Assembly: GCF_000718015.1 (NCBI RefSeq)
Contig: NZ_JODY01000007.1
Coordinates: 62,001 to 126,000 of the forward strand
Direction: 5' to 3'
From: Streptomyces catenulae
Lineage (GTDB): Bacteria > Actinomycetota > Actinomycetes > Streptomycetales > Streptomycetaceae
DNA: 64,000 nucleotides
Part shown: positions 45,372-56,667 of the stretch, piece after piece
Layout of the letters: every line of letters starts with the position of its first letter
Numbering within the stretch: position 1 is the stretch's first letter
The notes under the pieces: model-generated
Databases searched by the model: none
What the model saw: the letters and a program-made list of their open reading frames with translations, nothing else
Told to the model about the DNA's origin: nothing
Program-made: the position numbers and the translations under genes

Positions 45372-46190
45372 TCAACTCCCGGACACCGCGGGTGCACTGG
45401 GAACGGATACGTCGAAGTGGTGTGCGTCACGCGCGGCTTTGAGAAGGGCGGTCAGTACCGCGGCCTTCCGGCGGCCGTGTTCGCCACTCCCCCACACCAC
45501 CGTGCGCTTCCCCGTCAGTTCGAGCGTGATCGCATCGTACGACGTCACGCGCACGGTTTTGACCTGGTTGTGAAGGCTTTTGGGAAGATCTGACGCCACC
45601 TCGACCGCGGCCCGACGGAGCCGTGCCGGGCCGAAACGGTCCAGGCTCGGGGCGTCGTCGGCCGCCAGCTGAAGTGCGGGGACGCCTTTGGGCGGCGCGG
45701 GCACGGTCGCGAAACGGACACCTTCGGCGTCGACTTCGACGTACTTGCCGCCCTCCGGCATGACCAGTTCCGGTTCCCTCTCGGTCACCTTCAGGGCGAT
45801 CGTGTGCGGCCAGGAACGGACCACGTCCACCGACTTGATCCGGGGCAGCCGGTGGCGGAGCCGGGCGGCGATGGCGTCGGTGCCGACCGACGCGAGGGGG
45901 GTGTGCAGCGGGACCTCGGCGGCGTCGACGACCTCACGGGCGGTCAGCACCCGGGTGCCGGACGCCTTGACGCCCGACACCCGCAGCCAGTCCGAGCCGT
46001 AGAAGGCCCAGATGCCGAAGCCGCCGAGGAGGAGCACCAGGATCAGAGTGATGATCAGACCGCGGCGTCCGGGACGGCGGAAAGGGAGGCGTGGCCACAA
46101 GCGCCGTCCGGCACGGGCCGGTTCGGCGGGGGCCCGGCCGGATGCCGGCGCCCCCTTGGTACCGCTACGGGCGGCGGTCGGTCCGGCCAC
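45372..46190 (-). CDS. ftsQ: Cell division protein FtsQ
   Basis: A 272-aa protein with a basic cytoplasmic N-terminus, one membrane segment (about 45-65) and an extracytoplasmic POTRA domain starting SDWLRVSGVKASGTRVLTAREVV, followed by the FtsQ beta domain. It links early and late division proteins. GTG 46190 starts 21 bases after the murG stop. murC, which often separates murG and ftsQ, is absent. Confidence 0.95.
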   Translation of the reverse strand: MAGPTAARSGTKGAPASGRAPAEPARAGRRLWPRLPFRRPGRRGLIITLILVLLLGGFGIWAFYGSDWLRVSGVKASGTRVLTAREVVDAAEVPLHTPLASVGTDAIAARLRHRLPRIKSVDVVRSWPHTIALKVTEREPELVMPEGGKYVEVDAEGVRFATVPAPPKGVPALQLAADDAPSLDRFGPARLRRAAVEVASDLPKSLHNQVKTVRVTSYDAITLELTGKRTVVWGSGEHGRRKAAVLTALLKAARDAHHFDVSVPSAPAVSGS

Positions 46191-46211
46191 GCTCCCCCTG
46201 CCTTTCGTCGT

Positions 46212-47303
46212 CTAGCTGTTCCGCTGGGCAATCGCCTCGTACACCATGCCGACGAGGAGTTCATCGGCGTCCCGGCGGCCGAACTCGGCGGCCGCGCGGG
46301 ACATCTCGAACAGCCGGTGCGGGTCGGCGAGGACCGGCAGGACCGTGGACTGCACCCACTCCGGGGTCAGCTGGGCGTCGTCGACGAGGAGTCCGCCACC
46401 GGCGTTGACCACCGGCTGGGCGTTCAGCCGCTGTTCGCCGTTGCCGATCGGCAGCGGGACATAGGCGGCGGGGAGCCCGACGGCGGAGAGTTCGGCGACG
46501 GTCATCGCACCCGCGCGGCAGAGCATCATGTCCGCCGCGGCGTAGGCGAGGTCCATCCGGTCCACGTACGGTACCGGGACATAGGGGGGCATGCCCGGCA
46601 TGTTGTCGACCTGCGGCAGTTCGTTCTTCGGGCCGACCGCGTGCAGGACCTGGATACCGGAGCGCTGGAGCGCCGGGACCGCCGCCTGGATGACCTCGTT
46701 GAGGCGGCGCGCGCCCTGGGAACCGCCGGAGACCAGCAGCGTCGGGAGGTTCGGGTCGAGCCCGAACGCCGCGCGTGCCTCGGGCCGGACGGCCGCCCGG
46801 TCGAGGGTGGCGATGGTGCGGCGCAGCGGGATGCCGACGTAGCGGGCGCCGCGCAGCTTGCTCTCCGGGGTGGAGACCGCGACATACTTGGCGTACCGGG
46901 AACCGATCTTGTTGGCCAGACCGGGGCGGGCGTTGGCCTCGTGGACGACGATCGGCACGCCCAGCCGCTTGGCGGCGAGGTAGCCGGGCAGCGCGACATA
47001 GCCGCCGAAGCCGACGACGCAGTCCGCCTTCGTCCGCTCCAGGATCTGCTCGGCCGCCTTGATGGTGCCGCGCAGCCGCCCGGGGACGGTGATGAGTTCG
47101 GGGGTGGGCTTACGGGGCAGCGGTACGGCCGGGATCAGTCCCAGTTCGTAGCCGCGCTCCGGGACGAGCCGGGTCTCCAGACCGCGTTCCGTGCCGAGTG
47201 CCGTGATCCCCACGGTCGGGTCCTGCCTCCGCAGTGCGTCCGCGAGGGCGAGCGCGGGCTCGATGTGGCCGGCGGTCCCCCCACCGGCGAGTACGACATG
47301 CAC
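46212..47303 (-). CDS. murG: UDP-GlcNAc:lipid I GlcNAc transferase
   Basis: A 363-aa GT-B glycosyltransferase that makes lipid II at the inner membrane face. Motifs are the N-terminal [41 protein letters not shown] and [21 protein letters not shown] 47303 begins only 6 bases after the ftsW stop, which fits coupling of lipid II synthesis and use. Confidence 0.97.
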   Translation of the reverse strand: MHVVLAGGGTAGHIEPALALADALRRQDPTVGITALGTERGLETRLVPERGYELGLIPAVPLPRKPTPELITVPGRLRGTIKAAEQILERTKADCVVGFGGYVALPGYLAAKRLGVPIVVHEANARPGLANKIGSRYAKYVAVSTPESKLRGARYVGIPLRRTIATLDRAAVRPEARAAFGLDPNLPTLLVSGGSQGARRLNEVIQAAVPALQRSGIQVLHAVGPKNELPQVDNMPGMPPYVPVPYVDRMDLAYAAADMMLCRAGAMTVAELSAVGLPAAYVPLPIGNGEQRLNAQPVVNAGGGLLVDDAQLTPEWVQSTVLPVLADPHRLFEMSRAAAEFGRRDADELLVGMVYEAIAQRNS

Positions 47304-47309
47304 CGAAAT

Positions 47310-48671
47310 TCACCGCTCTCCGGACGGTCGCCTCGTGACGCGCCGTCTCATCGTCTTCCATCTCACCCCGACCGACTTCCTTCCGGAACCCGGTCGCCGC
47401 GTGGCCTGCGCGGCCAGCGCCGCCCGTGCCGCGGGCTCGTCACGCGCGAAGGCGATCAGCAGCCCGACGGCGAACATCGACGGCAGCAGGGCGGAGCCTC
47501 CGTAGGAGAACAGCGGGAGCGGGACCCCGGCGATCGGCAACAGGCCGAGCACCGCACCGATGTTGACCATGGTCTGGGCCATGATCCAGGTGGTCACACC
47601 TCCCGCGGCGTACCTCACGAAGGGGTCCTCCGTGCGTCCGGCCACGCGGATACCCGCATAGCCTAGAGCCGCGAACAGGGCGAGTACCGACAGCGTCCCC
47701 GCCAGTCCCAGTTCCTCCCCGGTGATGGCGAAGATGAAGTCGGTGTGCGGTTCAGGGAGTTCACCCCATTTTTCCATACTCGCGCCGAGCCCGGAACCGA
47801 AGAGTCCGCCGGAGGCCAGCGCGTAGATGCCGTGCACCGCCTGCCAGCACTGGTCACTGGGCCCCGGATCGGTCGCACCGAGGCAGGCGAGACGGGACAT
47901 CCGGTTGGCGCTGGTCTTGATCAGCAGGGCGCCGATGACCGCCGCGACGCCCAGCACCCCGGCGAACAGCCGGGTCGGGGCGCCCGCCAGCCACAGCAGT
48001 CCGAAGAGGATCGCCGTGAGAATGATCGCGGTGCCCATGTCGCCGCCGAGCATGATCAGCCCGAGCAGCAGGAAGGCGACCGGGATCAGCGGCACCAGCA
48101 GGTGTTTCCACTGCACCAGCAGCTTCTTCTCCTGCTTCCGGGCGAGCAGATCGGCGCCCCACAGGACGAGCGCCAGCTTCCCGAACTCGCTCGGCTGCAT
48201 CTGGAAGGCGCCGCCGAGGTTGATCCAGTTCTGGTTGCCGTTGACCGCGACGCCGATCCCCGGCACCTGCACCAGACACATCGCGAACACCGAGACCGCC
48301 AGCAGCGGATAGGCGCACGCGCGGTGCAGCCGCACCGGCAGCCGGGCGGCGAGGTAGAGCAGCACCCCGCCGATGGCGGCGGCCATCAGCTGTTTACGGA
48401 AGAAGAAGCTCGGCGCGAGACCGGACTGCAGCGCCTTGATCTGCGAGGCCGAGTAGACCATCACCAGACCGAGGACGATGAGCAGCATGCTGCCGCCGAG
48501 GATCAGGTAGTACGCCGTCAGCGGACGGTCCCACGCCCGCCGCAGACGGGTGTGGAACCGCCGCGGGGCGCTACCGGTCGGGCGGCCGCCGCGCGGTGTG
48601 CGCGGGGTCCGCGGCGCACTCACGGTGCGCCGCGGACGCGGTGGCGCCGCCTTCGCCGATCGGGCCGTCAT
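47310..48671 (-). CDS. ftsW: FtsW, septal peptidoglycan glycosyltransferase (SEDS)
   Basis: A 453-aa SEDS protein with about ten membrane segments between residues 50 and 415. Signature pieces are VYSASQIKAL, GNQNWINLGGAFQMQPSEFGK in two parts, EELGLAG and GVPLPLFSYGGSALL. The N-terminus (about 45 residues) and the C-terminus are basic and cytoplasmic. It works with FtsI in the septum. Confidence 0.96.
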   Translation of the reverse strand: MTARSAKAAPPRPRRTVSAPRTPRTPRGGRPTGSAPRRFHTRLRRAWDRPLTAYYLILGGSMLLIVLGLVMVYSASQIKALQSGLAPSFFFRKQLMAAAIGGVLLYLAARLPVRLHRACAYPLLAVSVFAMCLVQVPGIGVAVNGNQNWINLGGAFQMQPSEFGKLALVLWGADLLARKQEKKLLVQWKHLLVPLIPVAFLLLGLIMLGGDMGTAIILTAILFGLLWLAGAPTRLFAGVLGVAAVIGALLIKTSANRMSRLACLGATDPGPSDQCWQAVHGIYALASGGLFGSGLGASMEKWGELPEPHTDFIFAITGEELGLAGTLSVLALFAALGYAGIRVAGRTEDPFVRYAAGGVTTWIMAQTMVNIGAVLGLLPIAGVPLPLFSYGGSALLPSMFAVGLLIAFARDEPAARAALAAQATRRPGSGRKSVGVRWKTMRRRVTRRPSGER

Positions 48672-48725
48672 CTCGTCCCCTCCACAGTGCGGGCCGCAGA
48701 TCCTCGACGGGAGCGGGACGAGCGG

Positions 48726-50171
48726 CTACCGGCCAGATGCGCTCAGGTCGCGCACCGCGTCGGCGAAGGCGTCGCCGCGCTTGTTGTAGTTCGTGAACAT
48801 GTCCATCGAGGCGCAGGCCGGGGCCAGGAGCACCGTGTCGCCGGACTCGGCGAGGGCGGCCGCCTCGCGGACCGCCGCGGACATCGCCCCAGTGTCGGTC
48901 CGGTCGAGGTCGACCACCGGGACATCGGGGGCGTGTCGCGCCAGAGCTTCGCTGATCAGCGCACGGTCGGCGCCGATCAGCACCGCTCCGCGCAGCCTCC
49001 CGGCGGCGCCGCGCACCAGCTCGTCGAAGGTGGCTCCCTTGGCGAGCCCCCCGGCGATCCAGACGATGTGTTCATACGACGCCAACGACGCCTCGGCCGC
49101 GTGGGTGTTGGTCGCCTTGGAGTCGTCGACGTACGCCACCCCGGCGACGTCCGCGATGTGCTGGATGCGGTGGGCGTCCGGGTGGAACGCCCGCAGCCCC
49201 TCGCGGACCGCCGCGGGCCGCACCCCGTACGCCCGGGCCAGCGCCGCCGCCGCGAGGGCGTTGGCGATGTTGTGCGGGGCAGGCGGCGTGACGTCGGTGA
49301 CCTCGGCGAGTTCCTGGGCCTGCTTCTGGCGGTTCTCGACGAAGGCGCGGTCGACGAGGATGCCGTCGACGACGCCGAGCTGCGAGGGGCCGGGGGTGCC
49401 GAGGGTGAAGCCGATCGCCCGGCAGCCCTCCTCGACGTCGGCCTCGCGGACCAGGTCCTCGGTCGCCTTGTCGGCCACGTTGTAGACGCAGGCGACGGTG
49501 TTGCCCTCGTAGATCCGGCCCTTGTCGGCGGCGTACGCCTCCATCGAGCCGTGCCAGTCGAGGTGGTCGGGGGCGAGGTTGAGGACCGCGCCGGAGTGGG
49601 CCCGTACGGACGGGGCCCAGTGCAGCTGGTAGCTGGAGAGCTCCACGGCGAGGACGTCGTAGCGCTCGGTGTCCTGGTCGAGGACGAGGTCGATGATCGG
49701 GGTGCCGATGTTCCCGGCGACCGTGGTGCGCAGGCCCTCGGCCTCCAGGATCGCGGCGAGCATCCGCACGGTGGTGGTCTTGCCGTTGGTGCCGGTGACC
49801 GCCAGCCAGTCGGCGGCGTCCGGCCCGCGCAGCCGCCAGGCGATCTCGACGTCGCCGACGACGTCCACCCCGGCCTCGGCGGCCGCGGTGAACAGCGGGC
49901 TGTCCGGCTTCCAGCCGGGCGAGGTGACGACGAGGCCGGTGCCCTCGGGGAGGGTGGCGCCGTCGCCGAGGCGGACGGTCACCGAACCGTCGGCGGCCTC
50001 CCGGGCCGCCCACTCCGTCAGCTCCGCGGCGGCGGCCCGCTGCCGCTCGCCGTCGCCGCCGTCCACGACCGTGACATGGGCGCCGCGACCGGCCAGGGCG
50101 CGGGCGGCGCTGCTGCCGCTCACGCCCAGACCGGCGACGGTGATGTGCGCGCCTGCGAATTCGGCGGTCAC
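48726..50171 (-). CDS. murD: UDP-MurNAc-L-alanine:D-glutamate ligase
   Basis: A 481-aa Mur ligase that adds D-glutamate. The N-domain opens with [17 protein letters not shown]; the ATP loop is [35 protein letters not shown] and [12 protein letters not shown] are family motifs. The GTG start overlaps the mraY stop as GTGA. Confidence 0.97.
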   Translation of the reverse strand: MTAEFAGAHITVAGLGVSGSSAARALAGRGAHVTVVDGGDGERQRAAAAELTEWAAREAADGSVTVRLGDGATLPEGTGLVVTSPGWKPDSPLFTAAAEAGVDVVGDVEIAWRLRGPDAADWLAVTGTNGKTTTVRMLAAILEAEGLRTTVAGNIGTPIIDLVLDQDTERYDVLAVELSSYQLHWAPSVRAHSGAVLNLAPDHLDWHGSMEAYAADKGRIYEGNTVACVYNVADKATEDLVREADVEEGCRAIGFTLGTPGPSQLGVVDGILVDRAFVENRQKQAQELAEVTDVTPPAPHNIANALAAAALARAYGVRPAAVREGLRAFHPDAHRIQHIADVAGVAYVDDSKATNTHAAEASLASYEHIVWIAGGLAKGATFDELVRGAAGRLRGAVLIGADRALISEALARHAPDVPVVDLDRTDTGAMSAAVREAAALAESGDTVLLAPACASMDMFTNYNKRGDAFADAVRDLSASGR

Positions 50172-51241
50172 TTGGCGGCCTGCCAGCCGCCGTAGAAGAG
50201 GCCCAGGCCGACGATCACGCACATGCCCTGGATGATCCAGAAGCGGACCACGACAAGGACTTCGGACCACCCCTTGAGTTCGAAGTGGTGCTGGAGTGGC
50301 GCCATCCGGAAGACCCGCTTGCCGGTCAGGCGGAACGAGCCGACCTGGATGACCACGGACATCGTGATGAGGACGAAGAGGCCGCCCAGGACCGCCAGCA
50401 GCAGCTCGGTGCGGGAGCAGATCGCGAGACCGGCGAGGGCGCCGCCGAGCGCCAGCGAACCGGTGTCCCCCATGAAGATCTTGGCGGGCGAGGTGTTCCA
50501 CCACAGGAAGCCGAAGCAGGCACCCATCAGGGCGGAGGCGACGACCGCGAGGTCGAGCGGGTCACGCACCTCGTAGCAGCCGGGGCCCGCGGTGATCGCG
50601 TTGGCGCAGGACTCCTGGTGCTGCCAGATGCCGATGAAGGTGTACGCGCCGAAGACCATCACGGAGGCGCCGGTGGCCAGACCGTCGAGGCCGTCGGTGA
50701 GGTTCACGCCGTTGGACATCGCCAGGATCATGAACAGCGCCCAGATGACGAAGAGCACCGGGCCGATCTGCCAGCCGAAGTCCTGGGTGAAGGAGAGCCG
50801 GTCGGAGGCCGGGGTCGCGCCGCGCAGGTCGGCGAATTGCAGCGAGAGCACCGCGAAGGCGATACCGACGATCAGCTGACCGGCCATCTTCGCCTTGGCC
50901 CGCAGACCCAGCGACCGCTGCTTGACGATCTTGATGTAGTCGTCGAGGAAGCCGACCAGGCCCATGCCCGCGAAGAGGAAGAGGACCAGCACACCGGAGA
51001 AGGTCGGGTCGCTGGAGGTGATCACCTTCGTCAGGGCGTACGCGATGATCGTGGCCAGGATGAAGGAGATACCGCCCATGGTGGGCGTGCCCTTTTTGCT
51101 GCCGTGGGTACGGGGGCCGTCATCGCGGATGAACTGCCCGTAGCCCTTCTTGGCCAGCAGCTTGATCAGCAGCGGGGTACCGATCAGGGTCAGGAAGAGC
51201 CCGATCATTCCGGAGAAGAGGATCTGCTTCATGGAGTTCAT
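50168..51241 (-). CDS. mraY: Phospho-MurNAc-pentapeptide translocase
   Basis: A 357-aa enzyme with ten membrane helices that forms lipid I on undecaprenyl phosphate. Characteristic motifs are [37 protein letters not shown] and [15 protein letters not shown] 51241 overlaps the murF stop as ATGA; ATG 51232 is an alternative nearer to typical family starts. Confidence 0.97.
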   Translation of the reverse strand: MNSMKQILFSGMIGLFLTLIGTPLLIKLLAKKGYGQFIRDDGPRTHGSKKGTPTMGGISFILATIIAYALTKVITSSDPTFSGVLVLFLFAGMGLVGFLDDYIKIVKQRSLGLRAKAKMAGQLIVGIAFAVLSLQFADLRGATPASDRLSFTQDFGWQIGPVLFVIWALFMILAMSNGVNLTDGLDGLATGASVMVFGAYTFIGIWQHQESCANAITAGPGCYEVRDPLDLAVVASALMGACFGFLWWNTSPAKIFMGDTGSLALGGALAGLAICSRTELLLAVLGGLFVLITMSVVIQVGSFRLTGKRVFRMAPLQHHFELKGWSEVLVVVRFWIIQGMCVIVGLGLFYGGWQAAK

Positions 51242-52677
51242 CGGGTCGCGGACCCGCTCTCGGCGCCCTGTACGCCCTCGTCCAGCAATGCCGCCGCGAC
51301 CCGTTCGAGCCCCACCGACCTGGACGCCTTCACCAGCACGACGTCCCCCGGACGCAGCTCGCTGCGCAACAGGTCGACCGCCGCCCGCGTGTCGGACACG
51401 TGCACCGACTCCTCACCCCACGAACCCTCGTTGTAAGCGCCCATCTGCAGCCAGGCGGCTTCCCTGCCACCGACCGCCACGAGCTTGCTGACGTTGAGTC
51501 GGACGGCCAGGCGTCCGACCGCGTCGTGTTCGGCGAGGGCGTCCTCGCCCAGCTCGGCCATCTCTCCGAGCACCGCCCACGTGCGCCCGCCCCGCTCCTT
51601 GCCGGCTTCGCCCATCGCGACCAGCGCTCGCAGCGCCGCTCGCACGGACTCGGGGTTCGCGTTGTAGGCGTCGTTGACGACCGTCACGCCGTCCGCGCGC
51701 TCGGTGACCTCCATCCGCCAGCGGGAGAGCGTGCCGGCTTCGGAGAGCGCGGTGGCGATCTCGTCCACGGACATGCCCGACTCGTGGGCGACGGCGGCCG
51801 CGGCGAGCGCGTTCGACACGTGGTGCTCACCGTACAGCCGCATGGTCACCTCGCTGCACCCGGAGGGTGTGTGGAGCGTGAAGGCGGGCTGTCCCAGGCC
51901 GGTCAGCCGGACGTTCTCGGCACGGATGTCGGCCTCCGGCGCCTCGCCGAAGAGGACCGTACGGGCCTCGGTGCGGTGCACCATCGCGCGGACGTAGGGG
52001 TCGTCGGCGTTGAGCACCGCGACACCGCCCTCCGCCGCGGTCGGCAGCGCCTCGACCAGTTCGCCCTTTGCCAGCGCAATCTGCTCGCGACCGCCGAACT
52101 CGCCGATGTGCGCGCTGCCGACGTTGAGGACCACCCCGATCCGCGGCGGGGTGAGCGCCGCGAGATAGCGGATGTGGCCGACGCCGCGGGCGCCCATCTC
52201 CAGGACGAGGTGACGGGTGCTCTCGTCGGCGCGGAGCGCGGTGAGCGGCAGCCCGATCTCGTTGTTGAGGTTGCCCTCCGGCCAGACCGTCGGGCCGTTG
52301 CGCCGCAGCAGCTGGGCGATCAGGTCCTTGGTGCTGGTCTTCCCGGCGGAGCCGGTGAGGGCGACGGCATTGGTGCCCAGACGGCCGACGACGGCGCGGG
52401 CGAGGGCGCCGAGCGCGGCGGTGACGTCGTCGACGACGATCGCCGGGACGCCGACCGGGCGGGCGGCGAGCACCGCGGTGGCGCCGTCGGCGACCGCACC
52501 GGCGGCGAAGTCGTGGCCGTCGGCCCGTTCACCGGCGAAGGCCACGAAGAGGCTGCCGGGGCGTACCGCACGGGAGTCCTGCACGACCGGGCCGGTGACC
52601 CGCAGCTGCAGGTCCGGTATGTCGTGCGGCTGCCCGCCGGTGATGCTCGCGATCTCGGCGAGGGTCAGGGAGATCAC
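51238..52677 (-). CDS. murF: UDP-MurNAc-tripeptide:D-Ala-D-Ala ligase
   Basis: A 479-aa Mur ligase that completes the UDP-pentapeptide. The ATP loop is [35 protein letters not shown] and [16 protein letters not shown] are conserved family features. The start is GTG 52677, 62 bases after the murE stop. The stop overlaps mraY. Confidence 0.96.
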   Translation of the reverse strand: MISLTLAEIASITGGQPHDIPDLQLRVTGPVVQDSRAVRPGSLFVAFAGERADGHDFAAGAVADGATAVLAARPVGVPAIVVDDVTAALGALARAVVGRLGTNAVALTGSAGKTSTKDLIAQLLRRNGPTVWPEGNLNNEIGLPLTALRADESTRHLVLEMGARGVGHIRYLAALTPPRIGVVLNVGSAHIGEFGGREQIALAKGELVEALPTAAEGGVAVLNADDPYVRAMVHRTEARTVLFGEAPEADIRAENVRLTGLGQPAFTLHTPSGCSEVTMRLYGEHHVSNALAAAAVAHESGMSVDEIATALSEAGTLSRWRMEVTERADGVTVVNDAYNANPESVRAALRALVAMGEAGKERGGRTWAVLGEMAELGEDALAEHDAVGRLAVRLNVSKLVAVGGREAAWLQMGAYNEGSWGEESVHVSDTRAAVDLLRSELRPGDVVLVKASRSVGLERVAAALLDEGVQGAESGSATR

Positions 52678-52739
52678 AGGTCACCCCCGGCGAGCGGCGG
52701 AAGATACCAGCGGAAAGGTTGTGCGCGCATGGCGGTGTG

Positions 52740-54509
52740 TCATCCCTGGTGGTTCGGCTGTTGCTCGGACTGCGAGGTCTCGATGGCCTCACGCAACACC
52801 TGACGGTCGTCGAAGGGGCGGACCACTCCGGCGATGTCCTGGCCCTGTTCGTGGCCCTTACCGGCGACGATCACGGTGTCGCCCGGTTCGGCGCGGGCGA
52901 CGGCGGCGGCGATGGCCGCGCCGCGCTCTTCCTCGACGAGGACGGTGCCGCGCTCGTGGATCGGGACCTCGGCGGCGCCCGCGAGCATGGTGGCGAGGAT
53001 CGCCAGCGGATCCTCGGAACGCGGGTTGTCGGAGGTCAGTACGGCGGTGTCGGCGAGGCGGGCCACCGCTGCGCCCATGGGGACGCGCTTGTGCGGGTCA
53101 CGGTCGCCGCCGCAGCCGAGGACGGCGTGCAGCTTGCCGTCGGTGACCTTGCGCAGCGCCCGCAGAACCGATTCGACGGCGTCGGTCTTGTGCGCGTAGT
53201 CGACGACGGCGAGATACGGCTGACCGGCGTCGATGCGCTCCAGACGGCCGGGGACGCCGGGGACGGCCGCGACGCCGTCGGCGGCGGTCTGCGGGTCGAG
53301 CCCGGCGACGACCAGCGCGGTGATCGCGGCGAGCGCGTTGGCGACGTTGAACGGACCGGCGAGCGGCGAGGCGGCCCGCAGCTTCTCGCCGTTCGGGCCG
53401 TGCACGGTGAAGGTGGAGCCGAGCGCGCCGATCTCGACGTCGGCGGCGCGCCAGTCCGCGTCCGGGTGGCCCTCGGCGGAGAAGGTGGTCACCGGGACCT
53501 CGGAGAGGCCGCGGGCCAGCCGCTTGCCGTACTCGTCGTCGAGGTTGACGACACCGGCGCGGCTGCGGGCGCGGGTGAAGAGCCGGGCCTTGGCCTGGAA
53601 GTAGTCCTCCATGCCGGAGTGGAACTCCATGTGCTCCGGGCTGAGGTTGTTGAAGACGGCGACGTCGAAGACGCAGCCGTCGACCCGGCCGAGGACCAGC
53701 GCGTGGCTGGAGACCTCCATGGCGACGGAGCGGACGCCCCGCTCACGCATGACGGCGAAGAGCGCCTGGAGGTCGGTGGCCTCGGGGGTGGTCCGCTCGG
53801 ACTTGATGCGCTCGTCGCCGATGCGGGTCTCGACGGTGCCGATCAGCCCGGTCAGCGCGCCCTTGCCGTCGGCGGCGGCCGCCGCCTTGAGCCCGCCCTC
53901 CCGTCGCCCGCCACCGCCCACACGGGACAGCGCTGCGCGCAGGCCGCCTTCCATCAGGTACGCCGTGGTGGTCTTGCCGGAGGTCCCGGTGATGCCGATC
54001 TGGAGGAGGTCCTCGCCCGGCGCGCCGTAGATGGAGACGGCCAGGGCGCCCATCCGGGCGCGCGGGTCCTCGGTGACCAGGACCGGCAGGCCCGTCCCGG
54101 CGGCGCGCTTCTCGCCCGTCGGGTCGGTCAGGATCGCCGCGGCGCCGAGGTCGGCGGCCTGGGCGACGAAGTCGGCGCCGTGCAGACGGGCCCCGGGCAG
54201 TGCCGCGTAGACGTCACCGGGGCGTACCGCCCGGGAGTCATGGGTGATGCCGGTGACCTGGACGTCTGCCGCGTCGGGAGCGGTGGTGCCCAGCTGCTCG
54301 GCGAGGACCGCCAGAGGGGTGGGACGGACCTCCTCGGGGCGGGGCGCTCCCGGGTACGTTCCGGAGGCGTCCTTCTGGGCGTTGGGGGACTGTTCAGCAT
54401 GTGACACGGCGGTGAGCGTACCGGGCGCGGCGGCTCCGAGGCGAAGCGAGGGCTCCGGGCGGGGGCGGTGCGCCGGCTCGGGTGTTCCGTGGGGAGTGAT
54501 GGTCGTCAC
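52740..54509 (-). CDS. murE: UDP-MurNAc-dipeptide:diaminopimelate ligase
   Basis: A 589-aa Mur ligase adding the third stem residue. The ATP loop is GITGTSGKTTTAYLM; the diaminopimelate signature is DNPR (TSDNPRSEDP), so the substrate is DAP and not lysine. A Pro-rich N-terminal extension of about 75 residues precedes the fold, and an insertion rich in Gly/Arg follows the ATP loop (about 185-205). GTG 54509 has GAGG about 12 bases upstream; a later start is possible within the extension. Confidence 0.95.
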   Translation of the reverse strand: MTTITPHGTPEPAHRPRPEPSLRLGAAAPGTLTAVSHAEQSPNAQKDASGTYPGAPRPEEVRPTPLAVLAEQLGTTAPDAADVQVTGITHDSRAVRPGDVYAALPGARLHGADFVAQAADLGAAAILTDPTGEKRAAGTGLPVLVTEDPRARMGALAVSIYGAPGEDLLQIGITGTSGKTTTAYLMEGGLRAALSRVGGGGRREGGLKAAAAADGKGALTGLIGTVETRIGDERIKSERTTPEATDLQALFAVMRERGVRSVAMEVSSHALVLGRVDGCVFDVAVFNNLSPEHMEFHSGMEDYFQAKARLFTRARSRAGVVNLDDEYGKRLARGLSEVPVTTFSAEGHPDADWRAADVEIGALGSTFTVHGPNGEKLRAASPLAGPFNVANALAAITALVVAGLDPQTAADGVAAVPGVPGRLERIDAGQPYLAVVDYAHKTDAVESVLRALRKVTDGKLHAVLGCGGDRDPHKRVPMGAAVARLADTAVLTSDNPRSEDPLAILATMLAGAAEVPIHERGTVLVEEERGAAIAAAVARAEPGDTVIVAGKGHEQGQDIAGVVRPFDDRQVLREAIETSQSEQQPNHQG

Positions 54510-54527
54510 GGCGATGTTGCCTCGATT

Positions 54528-56570
54528 TCAGTCGCCTGGCGTGAAGGTGACGGGCAGCCTCGGGGGCGTGCTGCCGCTGGGCGGGACCTGCAGGGTCTTG
54601 AGCGCGAACTTCATCACCTGCTGGTAGACGGGGCCGCAGACCTGGCCGCCGAAATAGCTGCCCTTGGTGGGGTTCTGGACCGCGCAGTAGACGGTGATGC
54701 GGGGGGTGTCGGCGGGGGCGAAACCGGCGAAGGAGGCGGTGTAGCCGTGGTAGCGGCCGGTCTTGGGATCCACCCGGTTGGACGTGCCGGTCTTGCCGCC
54801 CACGCGGTAGCCGTCGATCTTCGCGGCGGCGCCGGTGCCCTCGCGGTCGTCGACGACGGATTCCAGCATGGTGGCGAGCTGCCGGGCGGTCTTGGCGCTC
54901 ACCACGCGGTTCTTCTCCGGGGCGGGCGACGGGCGGTAGTGGCCGTCGGGGCCGGTGGTGCCGCGTACGAGGGTCGGGGCGATGCGCTCGCCGCCGTTGG
55001 CGATGGTGGAGTAGACGGAGGCGGCCTGGACGGCGTTGAGGGAGAGGCCCTGGCCGAACGGGATCGTGTACTGCTGCGAGGTGTTCCAGTCCTGCGGCTT
55101 GGCCAGGATGCCGTCGGTCTCGCCGGGGAAGTTGAGCCCGGTGGGGCGGCCGATGCCGAACTTGTCGAGGTACGAGTGGAGCACCCGGTTGGCCTCGGGC
55201 TGGGTCTTCCCGAGCTGGCCGGTGGCGAGGATGGTGCCGATGTTGCTGGACTTGGCGAGGACGCCGTTGAGCGTCAGGTGCCAGGTGTCGTGGTCGACGT
55301 CGTCGGCGAAGAGCCGGTCGCCGCGGTGCAGCCGGTTGGGGACGGTGACGCGGGTCGCGGGGGTGGCGGCGCCCTCCTCCAGGACGGCGGCCATCGACAT
55401 GAGCTTGCTGGTGGAGCCCGGTTCGTAGGCGTCGGTGAGGGCGGCGTTGCCGAGGGCGGCGGGGTCGGCCCGGTCGAGGTGGTTGGGGTCGAAGCCGGGG
55501 GCGTTGGCGAGGGCGAGGATCTGGCCGGTGCGGGTGTCCTGGACGACGACGTAGCCGCGGTCGGCCTTGGACTTGGTGACCTGCTCGGTGATGGCCTTCT
55601 GCGCCTCCCACTGGATGTCGCGGTCCAGGGTGAGACGGACGTCGGTGCCGGGGACGGCGGGGTGTTCCTGGGTATCGGCGGTGGGCACCCGGCGGCCGCC
55701 GGACTGGGCGTAGACGAGCTTGCCGTCCTTCCCGGCCAGCTCCTTGTTCAGCTGGGCCTCCAGCCCGCCGCCGCCCCGGCCCTCGCTGTTGACGAAGCCG
55801 AGGACCCCGGCGGCGAGGGCGTCGTTGGGGTAGACGCGCTTGCTGTGCCGGTCGGCGAAGATGCCGACGAGGACGTTGGGGGCGGGCGCCTTCTTCGGCG
55901 CGGCGGCCGCCTTCTTGTCCTGCTCCGCCCGCATGTCCTTGATCTTCTTCCAGACCTGCGGGGTCTGCTGCCGGGCGAGGACGACGTACCGGGAGGAGGG
56001 CTTGGAGAGCTTGGTGACGAGGGTGTCGCGGCTCTCGCCGAGGACCGGCGCGAGCAGCGCGGCGGCCCGCTCCGGGGCATCCGCGATCTTGGTCTTGTCG
56101 GGCGCCAGCAGGCTGGGGTCGGCGGTGATGTCGTACGCGTCGACGGTGGTGGCGAGGTCGGTGCCGGAGCGGTCGGTGATGGCGCCGCGCTCGGCGGCCA
56201 GGGTCACCGGGACGTAGCGGTTGACGTTGGCCTTGGCGGCGTACGCGGCGGCGTCGACGGCCTGCACCTGGAAGAGGCGGACCACGAAGACCAGCATCAC
56301 CAGCGTCAGCGCGAGGGCGACCAGCCGCAGCCGGGGCCGCGGGCTGCCCAGCCGGAGCGCGGGCGCGGGCCGCGGGGCCGGGCGCCGCGGCGGCGTGGCC
56401 TTGGCGGGGCGGCGGGCGGCCGGGGGGCGGCCCGCGGCGGCGCGGCCGTTCTTCGGTGCGGGTCGGCCGCCCTTCGGCGTGGGACGGCCGCTCCTGGGTG
56501 CGGGGCGGCGGGCGCCGCCGCTCTGTGCAGGGCGCGGGACGCGGCGCCGGGGGTCCTTGGGCGCGGTCAT
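54528..56570 (-). CDS. ftsI: Septal penicillin-binding protein FtsI (PBP3)
   Basis: A 680-aa class B transpeptidase. A Pro/Arg/Ala-rich cytoplasmic tail of about 80 residues precedes one membrane segment (about 82-100) and a pedestal domain. The active serine is S386 in EPGSTSKLM (SxxK), with KSSN as the second motif and GGKTGTSN as the third. GGAGGG lies well spaced before ATG 56570. It partners FtsW in septal wall synthesis and is a beta-lactam target. Confidence 0.97.
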   Translation of the reverse strand: MTAPKDPRRRVPRPAQSGGARRPAPRSGRPTPKGGRPAPKNGRAAAGRPPAARRPAKATPPRRPAPRPAPALRLGSPRPRLRLVALALTLVMLVFVVRLFQVQAVDAAAYAAKANVNRYVPVTLAAERGAITDRSGTDLATTVDAYDITADPSLLAPDKTKIADAPERAAALLAPVLGESRDTLVTKLSKPSSRYVVLARQQTPQVWKKIKDMRAEQDKKAAAAPKKAPAPNVLVGIFADRHSKRVYPNDALAAGVLGFVNSEGRGGGGLEAQLNKELAGKDGKLVYAQSGGRRVPTADTQEHPAVPGTDVRLTLDRDIQWEAQKAITEQVTKSKADRGYVVVQDTRTGQILALANAPGFDPNHLDRADPAALGNAALTDAYEPGSTSKLMSMAAVLEEGAATPATRVTVPNRLHRGDRLFADDVDHDTWHLTLNGVLAKSSNIGTILATGQLGKTQPEANRVLHSYLDKFGIGRPTGLNFPGETDGILAKPQDWNTSQQYTIPFGQGLSLNAVQAASVYSTIANGGERIAPTLVRGTTGPDGHYRPSPAPEKNRVVSAKTARQLATMLESVVDDREGTGAAAKIDGYRVGGKTGTSNRVDPKTGRYHGYTASFAGFAPADTPRITVYCAVQNPTKGSYFGGQVCGPVYQQVMKFALKTLQVPPSGSTPPRLPVTFTPGD

Positions 56571-56667
56571 GACACAGCCCTCCGGTGCGGGGCGCCGGTG
56601 CCCGTGGCCACCGGGGGCCGCGGGTCTCCTGCGCCGTACGGCTGGGGGGCCTGGTACGTCACCGGGG

